Shown: one piece after another, positions 1 through 8,655 of the stretch
Position numbering within the stretch: position 1 is the stretch's first letter
Layout: every line of letters begins with the position of its first letter
Assembly (NCBI GenBank): GCA_026770615.1
Contig: MU631379.1
Coordinates: 366,759 to 380,983, forward strand
Direction: 5' to 3'
DNA from: Pavlovales sp. CCMP2436
Lineage: Eukaryota; Haptophyta; Pavlovophyceae; Pavlovales
Length of the DNA stretch: 14,225 nucleotides
The notes under the pieces: model-generated
What the model saw: only the letters and a program-made list of their open reading frames with translations
What the model was told of the DNA's origin: nothing
Database searches by the model: none
Program-made: the position numbers and the translations under genes

Positions 1-58
1 GGGGGGGGGGGGGGGGGGAGAGAGGTGGGAGAGAGAGAGAGAGAGAGAGAGAAAGTAC
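1..58 (-). repeat. G18 run plus (GA)n tract; probable intron interior of the leftmost gene
   Basis: Eighteen G are followed by a GA dinucleotide tract. Read on the minus strand this is GTACTT followed by a CT tract and poly-C, placed directly after the open exon ending at 59. The other introns in this window have the same make-up (GT, then C or C/T tracts), so I read this as the start of an intron whose far side is outside the window. The window edge itself is the homopolymer, which suggests the assembly stopped there. Confidence 0.55.
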
Positions 59-1319
59 CTCCAAGCTCGCTCTCGCGGCCAAGCGCGAGCTGCGCCACTG
101 CTTTCGAAAGGAGAACGAGTTCTGCTGCGCCGAGGTCGGACAGAACGGCGGGGGGCAGGAGCGCGCCCCACCCGACGAGGTGCACTGACGCGCTGGGCTG
201 GGTCTCGAGGGCAGAGTCTGGCTGGACGGGAGGGCTGGCAGAGTCCAGCTGGGGCGATGGTAGCCCGGAGGGAGAAAGCGACCGCCATTTGGCCCTATTA
301 TTATAATGATGATAATGATTCTAATGAGTAAAATGATTAGAATGAGGATTATTATCACAATTACTAATATTCTTCTTGTTCTACTTCTCCTTCTTCTTAC
401 TGTTACTACTATTCCTAGTATTCTTGTTATTCTTGTTATTCTTATTATTTTACCCCGCGCAGAGCCGCACGCAAATCATCGCCACCAGCGCCGCGCGCTC
501 TGTCCGCTCCAAAAGTGCGTCAGCCGAGGGTGCGCCCAGCGCGCCAAAGCCAGCAGTGTCTCGAGTGTCCCCTGCGAGCTGCTCGCTGCTCAAACGCTGC
601 TCGGCAGTTTGGGAGCGGGGAGCGGCGGCGAGGGCGCGCGCAACAGTTGAGAGCTCGGCGGTTGACCAGCTGCAAACGAGGTGGGAGAGGTCTCCCGCTC
701 TCCTCTCGCTCGCTATCCCCCGTGCTGGGGCGTCTCTTCCCGGCCCACATCTTGAGGCATCGAGCAGCGGCAGCGGCAGCATGGCGGGAAGCCTGAGCCG
801 CGCGCACGCGCTCGCGGCCGCTGCGAGCACGGACGGCGGGAGAGGAGGGTTTGCGGTGCGGGAGGCAAGGGCAGCTCTCTCCCCGAGTAAACGCGCCTCG
901 GCAAGATCGGGTAGCAGCGCAAAGGTGGGGAGCGCCCTCGCGAGCTCGAGCGGCGAGAGCGACGCCGCGTGACGTAGGAGCAGTGGCCGCGCGCGCGCGA
1001 GCGCGTCGGCGGCGTCGGCCGCGAAGGAGCGGCGGGCGGCGGGCGGCCAATGCGACGCATCAGCACACGCACGAAGGTAAGTTGCAAAGAGCTCGGCGGG
1101 CTGCGCGTCAGCGCGCGCGCAGAGTGCGAGCAGCGATCTTGCGGGCGGCGCGAGGGCCTGCGAGGCGCGCTGCGGCGCGAGCGGGCGGCCGGTGGACCGC
1201 CGCGCCGCCTCCGCGCGCGACGCGAGCAGTCGGCGCGGGTTTGCGAGGGGGCAAGCGACCAGTGCAACGTCAAGCCGCCGCCTGGCGTGCCGCACGGCGC
1301 GCTGTCCGTGCGTGAGCAT
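59..1319 (-). CDS. Alpha-helical-repeat protein (RAP/FASTK- or OPR-like style), partial, at least two exons
   Basis: Exon 1 runs from ATG 1319 to 454 and exon 2 from 294 to 59, separated by a GT-AG intron. Exon 1 ends with two bases of a codon (455-454) and exon 2 supplies the third (294), giving an open frame to a GTACTT donor at 58-57. The exon 1 protein (about 288 residues) is Ala/Leu/Arg-rich and made of amphipathic helices spaced like helical-hairpin repeats, for example SLSPLELARALPTFALLPDL and PPSVLAAAASACARLRLP. Exon 2 has the same texture (VLSDLGAAELVLLSKAVAQL). Such arrays are known in organelle RNA-binding proteins of the FASTK/RAP and octotricopeptide groups; this assignment rests on style only, as no RAP domain is in view. 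An in-frame TAG lies at 1340-1338, but CAG directly precedes the ATG, so 1319 could instead be an exon start after an acceptor. A retroelement relic begins within tens of bases upstream. The C-terminus is outside the window. Confidence 0.5.
295..453 (-). other. Probable intron made of an A/T-rich trinucleotide low-complexity tract
   Basis: On the minus strand it starts GTAAAATAATAAG at 453 and ends TAATAG at 295, inside otherwise very GC-rich coding sequence. The body is a period-3 tract (on the plus strand ATT, CTT, GTT, ACT triplets in runs). Splicing keeps the reading frame open into exon 2. It lacks the pyrimidine-rich coding strand of the other introns here, which lowers confidence. The plus-strand readings through the tract are compositional and have no protein character. 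Confidence 0.45.
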
Positions 1320-3270
1320 CTGCTTGCGGCTGCCAAGCTAGCGTGTCGCCACGTTGGCCGCCATCAACTTCGCAAAACGCGTACTGTATCCATTATTGCC
1401 CCCAACTTCAGTGTCACAGACAGACAATTGACAGCCATAAGTGCAGCCGAAGAAGACATTCAGGACATGCGGAAGCGCTATAAGGGACATTTTTATTGCT
1501 CTTCAAAATGCCCTACCGATGCATGCAAACACAGCTGCAGTAGCAAAAGCAGCCAAGACCATGTTCACACAGAAATATAGGCCAACATTTAGGCAATTAA
1601 AACACCCGGAGCAGCTGGAAATATTACGGAAAATCCTGCCCGCACTCACGTCGGCATTATGTGGACCTATGTGCTTCCGGTTCGTCACACGCCACACAAC
1701 ACTCATACATGCACTCAGACACCAACCACCGACAGCGGAGAGACCACAATTGTGCACCCCACATGTCGGGGTCGACGGTTCATTTATCAAACCTGATGGA
1801 AACGGTGAGGCTCGAGCAGCCGGTGCGGCGTGCTTTTACGTACTCCCATCACACCACATCCGCGGCACGACACATGCCCAAGAGGCACATATCCTCACGT
1901 GCACATTCTCAGGCGATCAAACGGTTGTCAACGCAGAATGCAATGCGGTCACACTGGCCTTCCAAGCACTGACTCACGAGCAAGAGCTATTCATCGGATG
2001 GGACCATGAAACAGGCGTAAAACGCCTAGACTGGCACAGACGGCACCTAGACCGCAACCCCCTACCACACGGGTTACGGGATCCCACGAGCTATGATGCA
2101 AACCCTCACTTCTACCGCCTACTCAGCCTCAAACAACGTGACGAGGCGCAAGGACGTTACAGAAACGCGACTCACACTACGGTTCATACCAAATCGGATG
2201 ATGAAGTAGCCAGAATTCTACATACCCCGGGAGCGGTACGTCACGATGACGCCTCGAGAGCTAGAATAGTGAAAGTGACCCGGCTCTTCATCTCCATACG
2301 AGGTGACAACTGGCGCAGCCAGGCTGATTTATTTGCCTCCCCACCTCCAACCCCCGGCTGTCATAAAGCTCGTGCAGAACGCATTGAGCGACTGGGACTC
2401 AAAGGCAGTAGCAGTACACAGAGAAGCGGTCACAGTACAGCTCACAAAAAACACCCTCACGGCCCAGTGCTGGGCAATAGCGTCCACCGCGACAAACATC
2501 ATCACATCCGACCAACGAGCAGCACGCCATGCGCTAATAGACAGAGTTGCGAGGGATCGCCTAGAGAAGAGAGAGGCCCCGTCAAACATGCCCCCGGCAT
2601 AGGTAGAATGGCCAATGTAGAAGCCATGTGGTTACAAGAGAGCACGACTGCTCTGCGTCTCCCACGAGTTAGGGGGCAACAGCGACCCACGGAAAAGTAC
2701 ACCAAACACATGGCCAGATTGATCCTCGGATCATACCGCCACAATGCCGAGCGGGCAGCAGAATTTCCGGCGATGGCCACCACTACAATCACCATCGACG
2801 GAAAGTCCGAAACAATGGGCCTCACCTGCCCTCTATGCAAAGCACCCAACTCACAAGACACAAAGCATCACCTATACCACGAGTGCTCGTCAACGGAAAA
2901 GCACCGCCACGACCTCCACCGCCCCTTCTGCAAGGAACTGTCCCCGCGCCTGGGACCCGCCAAATCAAAATCAATGGCGACACACATGATATCTCGGCCG
3001 GACTACTTCACCGGAAGGGTAGGATTACGTGTCAAAGAAGAGCTCAGAAAGAATGACGTCGACACCGGTGACGCACCCAAGCCTGGCGACTTACACTACA
3101 CTCTCATACGCCTCAGCCTCAGAATGCACAAATCACGCGAAGCGGCAATCGAAGCATCAGCTACGTCAACCAAGGACAATATATCTCTATATCACGCGTA
3201 TAAGTTTAAGGTAGCCTTGTGGGCCGCCCAGACAGCTGAGCGGGCAGCAAAGAAACTGAATCAAAACACA

Positions 3271-3606
3271 GCACCAGCGGCCATACCACCTATACAACAC
3301 TAGCCCATACCCCCAACGGACAGCATCGCTCAAAACAAGGAACCATCTGCCTTACCTCCTATGCAGTATGAGCCCATACCCCCAACAGAAAGCATCGCCC
3401 AAAACGAAGCCTCAGCGGCCATACCACCTATGCAGTATGAGCCCATACCCCTAACGGACAGCATCGCCCAAATCAAGGCACCAGCGGCTATACTATTTCT
3501 GCGGCATGAGCCTATACCTTCAACGGACAGCATCGCTCAGTATGAGCCCATATCCCCAACGGCCATACCACCTATACAGCAAGAGCCCATACCCCCAACG
3601 GACACC
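3271..3606 (+). repeat. 69-bp in-frame minisatellite encoding 23-residue repeats
   Basis: The phrase CCCATACCCC (or a close variant) recurs at 3304, 3373, 3442 and 3511 with an exact 69-bp period, then at 3547 and 3586 in shortened units (36 and 39 bp). Translated, each unit reads about PIPPTDSIAQ, then a variable segment, then AIPPMQYE. Period and frame are kept (multiples of 3), which suggests the array expanded while under coding constraint. It forms the tail of the RNase H/CCHC ORF and contains its internal stop. Confidence 0.85.
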
Positions 3607-4034
3607 AGTGCACTGACCACCCCTGCCAAACGAAGATGCCTGATGCGCAACCAACCTACGAATAATGAAGATTCATTAACATGTGTAAACCCGACCATAC
3701 CCTCCATGCAGCCGAAGCTCACCCTCAGGCCCAGCCCAGGCCAGCAACGCTTACGCACATCAAAAGTGGAAAAACGCAGCCAGATACCGTCTCGAACCAA
3801 AATCTTATTCCTACCAGGAGCAGCCAGTCCCACCGAACCCAAAACAGGACCAGCCATTTCCGCCATAAAGCACGAATCTGCAGCAGGCCCGTCACGCATG
3901 CACGCACTGATCCATGTCAAGTCCTTTATAGTCATGCACCACTCACGCACACTGCGCTCAGCAACCAAACGGGCCCTTGACACCGGCCAGTCACCCACGC
4001 TGTCACACCACTCGGGCGACAAAGAACATAAAAC

Positions 4035-4089
4035 CAAACATGAGCCAGCAAGCTCAAAGTCTTCAAAACGCAAACATGAGCCAGCAAGC
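4035..4089 (+). repeat. Two 19-bp direct repeats (12-residue period) in the ORF tail
   Basis: CAAACATGAGCCAGCAAGC occurs at 4035-4053 and again at 4071-4089, 36 bp apart, and encodes KHEPAS twice within a lysine-rich stretch (KSSKRKHEPAS) near the end of the retroelement ORF. The basic run could be a nuclear-localisation-type signal; that is inference. Confidence 0.75.
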
Positions 4090-4152
4090 CCGCCACACCC
4101 CGCAACCCAAAGTCCTGCGCCCGAGGCCCACCCCCGTCAAGGGGTGGGATAG

Positions 4153-4607
4153 AATGGGCCAGCAAATAAGCTGCGTATATTTGTGGCTTTTGTCACCGGG
4201 CAAAAATCTCAACATATGCGAGCCAGGCTAGCGAGGAAGTAATGTTTGGGATGCGCGAAGGTGGGCCGCACTCGCGACGGTGCTGCATTTTCAGACGACG
4301 CGAGGGAGAGCAATGGAGGTCGGTCAGCGTGCCAGTCGAGAGTTGTCAGTCGTCGATCGTCGTGTGGCTGAACTGATCAGCGGTGGGGACGGTATCCGTG
4401 TGCTCGGGGTGGCTTCCTGGATCTGAGTGTTTTTCAACACTTAAATCCAATGAGATCCTCCCGGGGACGGACGCTTAACTAGAAACTTACACACTGCGTT
4501 GTGTACAGGAACTAACTTTTTGTATAAGAAAGAAAACGAGATTACGTGGTCAGCGCAAACAAACGGGCAGCCACACTTCGGACCAAATCAGACAGCATGG
4601 ATGAATG
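4153..4607. other. Non-coding stretch after the retroelement ORF
   Basis: No reading frame with protein character, no tRNA and no clear poly-A tail are seen. A short palindromic pair GACAGCAT (4591-4598) and ATGCTGTC (4605-4612) lies at the right end and leads into the next inverted repeat. The 3' end of the retroelement probably lies somewhere here but cannot be fixed. Confidence 0.4.
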
Positions 4608-4747
4608 CTGTCCGATAAAGATCCGGACGCAGCTTGAGGCGTTAGTTATAGCATAAACGAATAAAAGGAGCCCGGTAAAAGGCTAAAAAGCGCAGCCCCC
4701 CTCACCCATCCTTGCCATTGCTTTGCGTCCGGGTCTTTATCGGACAG
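4608..4747. repeat. 24-bp inverted repeat enclosing about 92 bp
   Basis: Arm 1 at 4608-4631 (CTGTCCGATAAAGATCCGGA and four more bases) is matched by the reverse complement of 4724-4747 with a single difference. Each arm also holds GTCCG...CGGAC and so can fold by itself. This could be the termini of a very small transposable element or a hairpin. The reading frames across 4702-4993 look like GC-rich chance ORFs. Confidence 0.65.
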
Positions 4748-5001
4748 ATGCTGCCCTGTGTTGCTTTTACAGTATTCGGCGGGGTCCTGTCCGCAACCGT
4801 GCGCACGGACGGCCGGGCGAGGGCCGCGGCGGAAAGCTGTCGTGGCGAGCTGTGTATAAGCGAGAGGTGCCCACCCGCTGATCTTCTCGCGTTGGCCCGT
4901 CGTCTGCTGGAGCCAGGCGCCGGTGCACAGCGAACTGCCCCCATGCGGGGGAGTTCGAAATTACTTATCTTTATTTTCGTCTTATTTTACTAGTGTGACC
5001 T

Positions 5002-5241
5002 TGAAGATACCCCTAGACGCAGAATTTGACGGGAACAACTTCGGTGACGGTGTTTGACACCTCATTCTAAAGGCAAAGAGACGAAAATGGCCTCCGAAGT
5101 GGTGGTGGTATTTCCGCATCCTAGTCAACGTACGTCCCCTCACTTTGGAGGCCCTGTTCTCGGCATTCCCTTCGAAATCAGGTGTCGAGCCGCATGACCT
5201 AAGTTATTCCCCGTCAAATTTTGCGTCTAGTGGCATCTTCA
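5002..5241. mobile_element. Foldback/MITE-like element, 240 bp, with about 108-bp inverted arms
   Basis: The left arm starts TGAAGATACCCCTAGACGCA at 5002 and the right arm ends as its reverse complement at 5241 (TGAAGATGCCACTAGACGCA). Similarity continues through AATTTGACGGG, the GACACCT block and GGCCTCC(G/A)AAGTG to a centre near 5120-5135, which carries ACGTACGT. Almost the whole element is thus one imperfect palindrome, with no coding capacity. No target-site duplication is obvious, so the superfamily is unknown. It ends 56 bp before the F-box reading frame and could form part of its upstream region. Confidence 0.8.
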
Positions 5242-5297
5242 TAAGTTAAAAGCTTGATAACTTAAAACGCCAACCTCTTCCGGTTCAGCTTTTCACT

Positions 5298-6647
5298 GTG
5301 CACCGATCGATGTTGAAAATCGAGGCCACTCAGTCAGCCATGTCGAGAGCACGGCAGCCGACCCCGTGCCTGCAGGGCCTGCCGATGGCGATGCTCGAAA
5401 GCGTGCTCGCATACCTGCCACCAACTGAAATCTGCAGCGCGCTGCGCACGTGCCGCGCGCTCGCAAGTTCGGACCCATTGCAGCTGGCCTACAAGACAAG
5501 CTGAGGCGGTGGCCTCGCTGACCCGCGCGCGAGCGTGGGCAAGCTTGCAGTCATCCTCCGCGACGCGGTCGAGCGCTATTGCTGCGACGATATGATTGGT
5601 GGCGCGTGGTAGGCCGAAATGTTACGGCGCCTCGCGGCTTACGCGGCGTATGAGGACGCCACCGAGAACGAGAACGAGCTCATGCTGCGCAACATGGGCA
5701 TCGAGCCGCATGGCGTAGGCTACGTACGCGTTGGTCACGCTTCGCTGCTGCGCCAGCCGTCCTCGCAGGCATGCCTGCGCGTGATCGACGATGTGCGCGC
5801 CGCGTTGGGCGCGGGTGCGACCTCGGCTCAATCTGCGCGCTCTCTGCTGGCCGTACTCGAGCGGGGGCTCTACATGTTGGACGGTCGCACGAAGACAACG
5901 ACCCGGGATGGGACGAGTGTTTTGACAACTTTCGCTGTCTCGAGCCCCCGCGGTGACCTCGTCACGTTTCACACGGAATCTGATTCGTACACGGGCAACC
6001 AGGCTTCGATGGGGTCGGTCTTGAACGCCCACCTTGTCGGCGTGGCCGATGAGGCCACCGCTGGCGATGGGCTGCGCGAGGCACTGGGGATTGCGCAGCG
6101 CGGGCTCGGAGGATTGGGGCTCGCCCGCTGGATTGAGGACACGCTCGTACAGCACGACCCACGACCCGCTCAAGCTGGAGCGTGTCGACGACTATATGCA
6201 GCCCGTGTGCCACTCTTCGAGATATGAATCGCTGCCTTTCGATTTCGCCGAGGGCAAGCGTGAGGCGAAGCTACTGCATCGCTCAGTGGGCACGCAAGAT
6301 CCGGTTAGCGGCGGGGGGCAGATGTTCTTCGAGTACAAAGAGCCCCGCGCTGCCACCGCGTGCACTCTGCTCGAGAGCCTCGGCCTCGAAGCGGTGCACC
6401 CGGACGACCTCCTTCTAGCGCTGCTCGTCATCTCGAGGATGGTGCCTGCGAGCGAAGCGGGCGAGCACTGGACCACGCCGCCCACCTTCGGCTCTCAGAA
6501 GAACGTCCCCTTGTAGCAGGGCTCTGCCTCTGGTCTTGGTGTGATTTCGTATACCCAGACAAGTCGAAGCTCAAGTGGATACCGTGGGACCCAAAGCCCA
6601 GGCGCCTGACGTGGGCAAAGGTTGAGAAGACGGATGGCAACAAGTGA
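5298..6647 (+). pseudogene. F-box protein gene, multiply disrupted
   Basis: An N-terminal F-box reads LQGLPMAMLESVLAYLPPTE followed by ICSALRTCRALA, the usual L-P-x-L...L-P-x-x-E...C-R-x-L pattern. F-box proteins recruit substrates to SCF ubiquitin ligases through Skp1. The same frame then meets TGA at 5502-5504 and TAG at 5610-5612 (preceded by TGG), yet protein-like sequence continues between and beyond, including the long open stretch 5619-6153. At 6154-6167 ACGACCC is tandemly duplicated, which shifts the frame; coding continues in the +1 frame (DPLKLERVDDYMQP...) to 6506. A C4 run at 6507-6510 marks a second shift (one C short), after which a Trp/Lys-rich tail (WIPWDPKPRRLTWAKVE) ends at TGA 6645-6647. 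The roughly 340-residue region after the F-box matches no family I recognise. No intron is evident. The stops argue for a dead copy; the C4 shift alone could be a sequencing error. Confidence 0.7.
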
Positions 6648-8245
6648 AGTAATTCCGGCGCTCCGGCGCTTTGCACCATAATGTGCTGACGATGCCTTGC
6701 TTTGCCGACCTTCAGACAGCTTCGCACTCCGCTGGTGCACTACCCGCCGAACCCAATACCTGCACAGTCCGCTCGTCGCAGGCAAACTTCCCGCCAGTCG
6801 AATGAAATACCCGCACAGTACGCCCGCCGTTTGCACACTACCCCTCCGTTCATGACGGCCTACTAACGCACATCGGCCACCGGATATGGCAACAAAAACC
6901 GTCGTCTCAACTCGTCTCTGATCTGCCGCACATTTGAATACATGTAATCTAATATATAAATAAATTACTAATTGTATATTATTTTAGCTATAATCTTGTC
7001 TGAGCTTTCATTTGTAGTCTTAAAGTTCCCAGTTAAGAGCGGCTCAGCAGTTTTCAATAACAGGTCTGGGTCTGAGAGCTTCATGCCAACACGCAGCAGA
7101 GAAGGCGCGTTGGGCGGGGTACATAGTCTAATTACGGGCCTGGGCCCACAGGAGCGTTCTAGAGAGTAACTGTAATAATAAAAATAATTATAAGGTGTAT
7201 AATAAGTTGAAAGTTGCGCTCGAAGCGCGCGCAGCCCGCAACGCAAGCGTGTCAAATAAGCGAAAAAGATGCGCACGGCCATAACAAGCATGCTCTCAAC
7301 TTTTCAGAAGAAAGCTAGCTGCCCACAGAGCTAAAGGCCAAGAGTTATATGGCCATTTTAGATGATATTCTGTTTAGATATAAATTTATTATTGTATTAT
7401 CTCAGTATGTACGCGTGTACTATTGGCGCGCGTTAACTTGTGTGCGTTCACCCCGACTCCCGGTATCACTTAATTTCCTTTAGCCAATGACAGACTGCTC
7501 AAGGAACCACATTCAACAATTTGTCCTGGTAAAATGCGACGTATTTGGCACGCTGTAGCTGATCTGCACCGCGCGGCGGGGACCCCTCTAGGGTCACTGC
7601 ACATCGTCATGGACGGTATATGGCATAATAATTCCCAGAAACTAAGAATATAGATTACTGATGATACGGCCTCTCATCTTGATCCGCTATGATCTCATAA
7701 ACCAAATCAAATCAAATTAAACTGGATTTATAATGTTCAGCACGGAGCCCTAATTATTCGGGCATGTGGGTGCCGGAGGTATGCTAGTAGCTCGCCGCAT
7801 ACTCTGGGCGTTTGCGGCAGCATGGTACTACAACCTCAGATGCGCTGTGCCCGTCTCGTTCGTGGTGCAGCCGGCACCATCCCGGTGGCCATTCCTTCTC
7901 AGTATCCTTACACAAAAGATATGCAAAATTAATAAAATTGTGCATTTTTTTACGATATCGAAATAGTTTTTGCAGCTGAAAGTAGGTTATTCGTGTAAGA
8001 CGCGCCTGCTAATCATCCTCATGCGTTGGTCTGTGTTGTGAGAAGGGGGGTAGTTTGAGACTCACGGATAGAGAGGTGCGTCTCAATACTCGACTTTTAA
8101 TTACGAGGGCGTCGCAAACGCACACACATCGTCCGGTTGGGAGGGTGTCACGAAATTAAATAGAGCACCGCATGAAACTAGCTTGGGCGTTATTTGATAG
8201 CCTTCATACTAGCGATGTATAGGGGGAACGTCTCCTTGATCGACC
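6648..8245. other. Long intergenic stretch, mostly AT-rich, no supported gene
   Basis: The part up to about 6860 is GC-moderate with loosely repeated GCACAGT and GCACTACCC phrases; after that it is AT-rich with short mixed islands. The open frames at 6968-7291 (minus), 6972-7169 (plus) and 7766-7966 (plus) have no recognisable domain and end in AT tracts. No tRNA, rRNA or clear terminal repeats were found. A small near-palindrome, GACCCCTCTAGGGTC, lies near 7580. It is probably old transposon debris, but that is unproven. Confidence 0.4.
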
Positions 8246-8495
8246 CTAATTGTTGGCTGCGGCGTCGGATGATACGTACAGGGGGGCACTATCTTGTTTA
8301 TTAAGTTCTCGGTACCATTTTGGAGCACGTTTTTCTTTCCGATTAGCACGTTCTACAACAGCCCTTTCTTTACGGTTCTCAATCATCAGTTTCAGAGCTT
8401 CTTTTTGTTTCTCAGAACGAGGTGCGCTGCGTTATAGTAGCAATACCATCCCAACGCTTATACTGAGCGTCCAAGCACGGAAACTTATCCCAGGT
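8246..8495 (-). pseudogene. Lysine-rich relic reading frame, unrecognised
   Basis: On the minus strand 8495-8420 reads TWDKFPCLDAQYKRWDGIAT, then after a frameshift 8419-8246 reads on as a Lys/Arg/Glu-rich helix (KEALKLMIENRKERAVVERA) followed by APKWYRELNKQD and a TAG. The two pieces make one plausible protein fragment of about 80 residues, less GC-rich than the neighbouring genes. I do not recognise it. The left inverted terminus of the proposed transposon (8277-8286) lies inside it, so it is either the divergent second gene of that element with its end overlapping the terminus, or an older gene into which the element inserted. Confidence 0.35.
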
Positions 8496-8546
8496 TTAAA
8501 AGGGACCAAATAATTCCCGCGCGGTCAACGGTGTTCCAACGGCTGC

Positions 8547-8589
8547 TGCTGCGCTACACGCGCATCAACGCGGGGCGTGTAGCGCAGCA
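8547..8589. repeat. Perfect 14-bp inverted repeat with 15-nt loop
   Basis: TGCTGCGCTACACG at 8547-8560 pairs exactly with CGTGTAGCGCAGCA at 8576-8589. It sits 67 bp upstream of the helix-turn-helix ORF and between it and the divergent relic frame. Plausible roles are a binding site for the encoded DNA-binding protein or a structural hairpin; neither can be shown from sequence alone. Confidence 0.8.
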
Positions 8590-8655
8590 AACGGCGTCGC
8601 GATCGGACAAGAACTGCGTGACGGCTGCGTTCCCTACCAACTTAACTGCCACGCC

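Larger units (their letters stand above)
1340..4152 (+). mobile_element. 5'-truncated retroelement relic (RNase H + CCHC), boundaries approximate
   Basis: Base composition drops sharply from the GC-rich gene to the left at about 1340-1385, and one long plus-strand coding region follows to 4152. The order RNase H domain then CCHC knuckle is that of the C-terminal end of ORF2 in RNase H-bearing non-LTR retrotransposons (I, LOA, Dualen-like groups). No reverse transcriptase or endonuclease is present, as expected for a 5'-truncated insertion. I see no poly-A tail and no target-site duplication, so the element class is an inference. Confidence 0.5.
1441..4152 (+). pseudogene. RNase H-like / CCHC zinc-knuckle ORF with proline-rich repeat tail, one in-frame TAG
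   Basis: The first open stretch is 1441-3303 (620 codons; it starts on GTG just after a TAA at 1438, so the true start is unknown). The same frame resumes directly and stays open to TAG 4150-4152. RNase H-type residues sit in order: D112 (VDGS, 1774), E166 (NAEC, 1936), D188 (2002), then H249 with D253/D254 (HTKSDDE). A zinc knuckle C463-x2-C466-x10-H477-x4-C482 follows, then a basic region. The stop at 3301-3303 falls in a repeat unit: other copies read Q-Y-E-P or Q-Q-E-P where this reads Q-H-stop-P, so GAG became TAG. Between about 2325 and 2602 the +1 frame (2303-2602) reads as better protein (for example LIYLPPHLQPPAVIKLVQNA) than the main frame, which hints at two compensating frameshifts. 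Upstream, the 1050-1580 frame from about 1380 to 1480 may be the N-terminal continuation. Role: presumably part of a retroelement polyprotein, RNA removal from hybrids plus nucleic-acid binding; probably not functional here. Confidence 0.6.

Noticed and set aside
376..972. 198-residue plus-strand reading frame over the left gene
   Set aside because: Its start is the low-complexity TTC/CTT tract and the rest is the antisense of the helical-repeat exon; composition is Ser/Ala/Arg shadow with no domain.
1050..1580. 176-residue plus-strand frame starting before the retroelement
   Set aside because: The first two thirds are the antisense of the GC-rich gene. Only about 1380-1480 might belong to the retroelement, so it is not a separate gene. 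A GTAAGT at 1077 looks like a perfect donor but has no supported exon before it.
3271..3606. Possible CRISPR array from the 69-bp periodic repeats
   Set aside because: The units are contiguous, coding and in frame, without unique spacers between conserved repeats; it is a coding minisatellite in eukaryotic DNA.
4712..4993. 93-residue plus-strand ORF and its antisense at 4702-4944
   Set aside because: It begins within an inverted-repeat arm, has no recognisable domain, and ends in an AT tract; chance ORFs of this size are common in this GC-rich sequence.
5622..6173. 183-residue minus-strand ORF opposite the F-box pseudogene
   Set aside because: It is the antisense shadow of the better plus-strand reading, which has the F-box and continuous protein texture.
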